The notes under the pieces were generated by a model, which saw nothing but the letters and a program-made list of their open reading frames with translations, was not told the origin of the DNA and did not search any database. DNA of 41,985 nt, from positions 1 to 41,985 of the forward strand of contig CALISD010000053.1 in assembly GCA_938041955.1 (NCBI GenBank). Reading direction: 5' to 3'. The stretch is from an uncultured Granulosicoccaceae bacterium (lineage in GTDB: Bacteria; Pseudomonadota; Gammaproteobacteria; Granulosicoccales; Granulosicoccaceae). Shown piece by piece: positions 40,981 to 41,985 of this stretch; position 1 is the first letter of the stretch; every line of letters starts with the position of its first letter. The position numbers and the translations under genes are program-made.

Positions 40981-41466
40981 TCCGGGACTGTTGGTTGGCT
41001 ATTGTGCAATCAGCTATAGATAAAACATTGTACTGATGAAGTTCCCGATTGTTGAAGAATACACTGACAGGATTGCGTTGTGATTTTACTGTGGCTATTA
41101 AAATGGAGTTTTCGTCGAGCACTCTACTGTCTGTTTCTGGTTATATATCAACGGCGCTATGCCCCGCTGCTTGTCTCATACTGGCAACGTGTTTTCAGAC
41201 AGCAAATCTTCGTGCCCGGCAGCAGATCAGTTTATCAATCTATTTTTACAGTAAATTTTCGATGGAAAATAGAAACACTCAGATAAATCCGAGTCCTTTT
41301 CAGTGCTTTAGGGATTGCTCGAGAAAATAATTATTAGGGAGTTCCCCTATGTACGAATCAGATCTGCCCCTATACATGGCAGCTGATTTATGTGTAATAA
41401 AGACTAGTATGTACGCAAGTACACAGGCGTGCATCTGGTTTATTAATTTAATAGGAGCTTTATCAA
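40981..41466. other. 486-bp region before the BON-domain gene
   Basis: No confident gene. A GTG-start frame at 41080-41286 (68 codons, hydrophobic then Arg/Trp-rich) has an AGGA about 8 bases before it and may encode a small membrane peptide; an overlapping TTG frame at 41049-41330 is equally possible, so I call neither. The palindrome TAGGG-agttc-CCCTA (41335-41349) stands about 120 bp before the BON gene. No FNR box is visible. Confidence 0.35.
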
Positions 41467-41739
41467 ATGGAAATTTTGAAACCAAAAACGGTCATTATGA
41501 CATTCCTTGTTGTGCTATTTACAAGCGGTGCTGCAATAGCAGACAAACTTGAAAACGGTAGCCATTCATTGAATTCTGTTGTCGGTGTCAGCAGCACCAG
41601 CGTCCGGTTCTATTTGGACGAAGGGCTGGCCACTATTTGGGGTGACGTAGATTCAGGTGTCGAATCAGCGATTGCACAGAGGAAAGTCCTCCACCTTGAT
41701 GGTGTAGACAAGGTAATAAACAGAATCACTGTCCACTAA
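41467..41739 (+). CDS. Secreted BON-domain protein
   Basis: 90 residues: a signal peptide (hydrophobic MTFLVVLFTSGAAIA, cleavage near residue 25) and one BON domain (about 38-90) with the pattern VRFYLDEGLATIWGDVDSGVE...KVLHLDGVDKVINRITV. BON proteins of this type (OsmY-like) sit in the periplasm and bind membranes in envelope stress. AGGAG lies 9 bases before the ATG. Monocistronic, followed by a hairpin. Confidence 0.88.
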   Translation: MEILKPKTVIMTFLVVLFTSGAAIADKLENGSHSLNSVVGVSSTSVRFYLDEGLATIWGDVDSGVESAIAQRKVLHLDGVDKVINRITVH

Positions 41740-41753
41740 CAGTAGTCCACCAT

Positions 41754-41776
41754 CCCAGGTGGCACAGCCACCTGGG
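41754..41776. terminator. 10-bp hairpin after the BON-domain gene
   Basis: CCCAGGTGGC-aca-GCCACCTGGG, perfect, 14 bp after the stop codon. No T-run follows, so it may stabilise the mRNA end rather than terminate by itself. The remaining 209 bases to the window end show nothing recognisable. Confidence 0.55.
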
Positions 41777-41985
41777 TTCCCGACTCTAATCCTGACAGTA
41801 ATACAATGTGACAGCTATTTGCGCTCATGGGTGTTTAGCTTTTCAAAATCGGTATTCCGGTAGCATTGGGTTATTACCTGGAGGGAAACGGGCTGTTAAC
41901 CACGCGCTGTTCAATAGGATCACTGGCAATCTCTTAATGCCGCTACCTAACGGGAAAGTTCGATATCAAGCATTCAGTATACCGT

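Noticed and set aside
1..41985. tRNA, rRNA, CRISPR, prophage or integrase
   Set aside because: I looked for clover-leaf ends, repeated spacers and phage or integrase motifs on both strands and saw none.

Overview
The window reads as a chromosomal segment of a facultatively anaerobic, probably marine gammaproteobacterium. This is inferred from gene content: Nqr-type redox genes, a copper nitrite reductase, tandem-domain universal stress proteins, Kef-type and CPA2 antiporters, and a FixK/Dnr-like regulator. About 36 protein genes are visible on both strands. I see no tRNA, rRNA, CRISPR array or phage genes. Almost every gene is intact; the clear exception is nirK, which carries two one-base frameshifts.

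Layout. 1-5.3 kb: diguanylate cyclase, TVP38/DedA-type membrane protein, membrane-anchored flavodoxin-like protein with thioredoxin 2, a peroxiredoxin, and a Kef-type antiporter. 5.4-10.7 kb: universal stress protein divergent from a GNAT protein; a membrane-associated alkaline-phosphatase-superfamily hydrolase divergent from an APC permease; a DUF4389 protein. 10.7-14.8 kb: poorly coding accessory stretch with a small unknown protein, a MITE-like element, frameshifted nirK, a DUF1971 cupin and a small haem-c lipoprotein. 14.9-23.1 kb: two more universal stress proteins, glgC with a divergent ATP-grasp-like protein, an APH/P-loop kinase fusion, the Crp/FNR-family regulator and an unknown helical protein. 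23.5-28.7 kb: hsp20, CopA-type ATPase and CPA2 antiporter in a row, divergent from a VIT1/CCC1 transporter. 28.8-34.1 kb: orphan OmpR-type response regulator and a four-gene MacB-like exporter operon. 34.4-40.1 kb: an nqrBCDEF-apbE-nqrM-CBS operon with no nqrA. 40.2-41.7 kb: a transglutaminase-like protein and a secreted BON-domain protein.

Unifying signal. At least 17 copies of the FNR/Anr/Dnr palindrome TTGAT-N4-ATCAA (ten perfect, the rest 9/10) lie between genes, nearly all 40-110 bp before a start codon. Four divergent pairs carry one box per gene. A regulator whose recognition helix has the E-x-x-S-R pattern that reads this box, but which lacks the N-terminal Fe-S cysteines of FNR, is encoded in the middle (21.7-22.4 kb). 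The region therefore looks like a low-oxygen or nitric-oxide stress island joining nitrite reduction, stress protection, metal and ion homeostasis, glycogen synthesis, an exporter and an unusual Nqr-like redox pump.

Most notable: the NqrA-less Nqr operon, whose NqrB is short and lacks the flavinylation Thr motif; the damaged NirK, which also lacks its axial Met copper ligand; the ATP-grasp-like protein with an apparently altered active site; and several RNA hairpins at ribosome binding sites and between genes.
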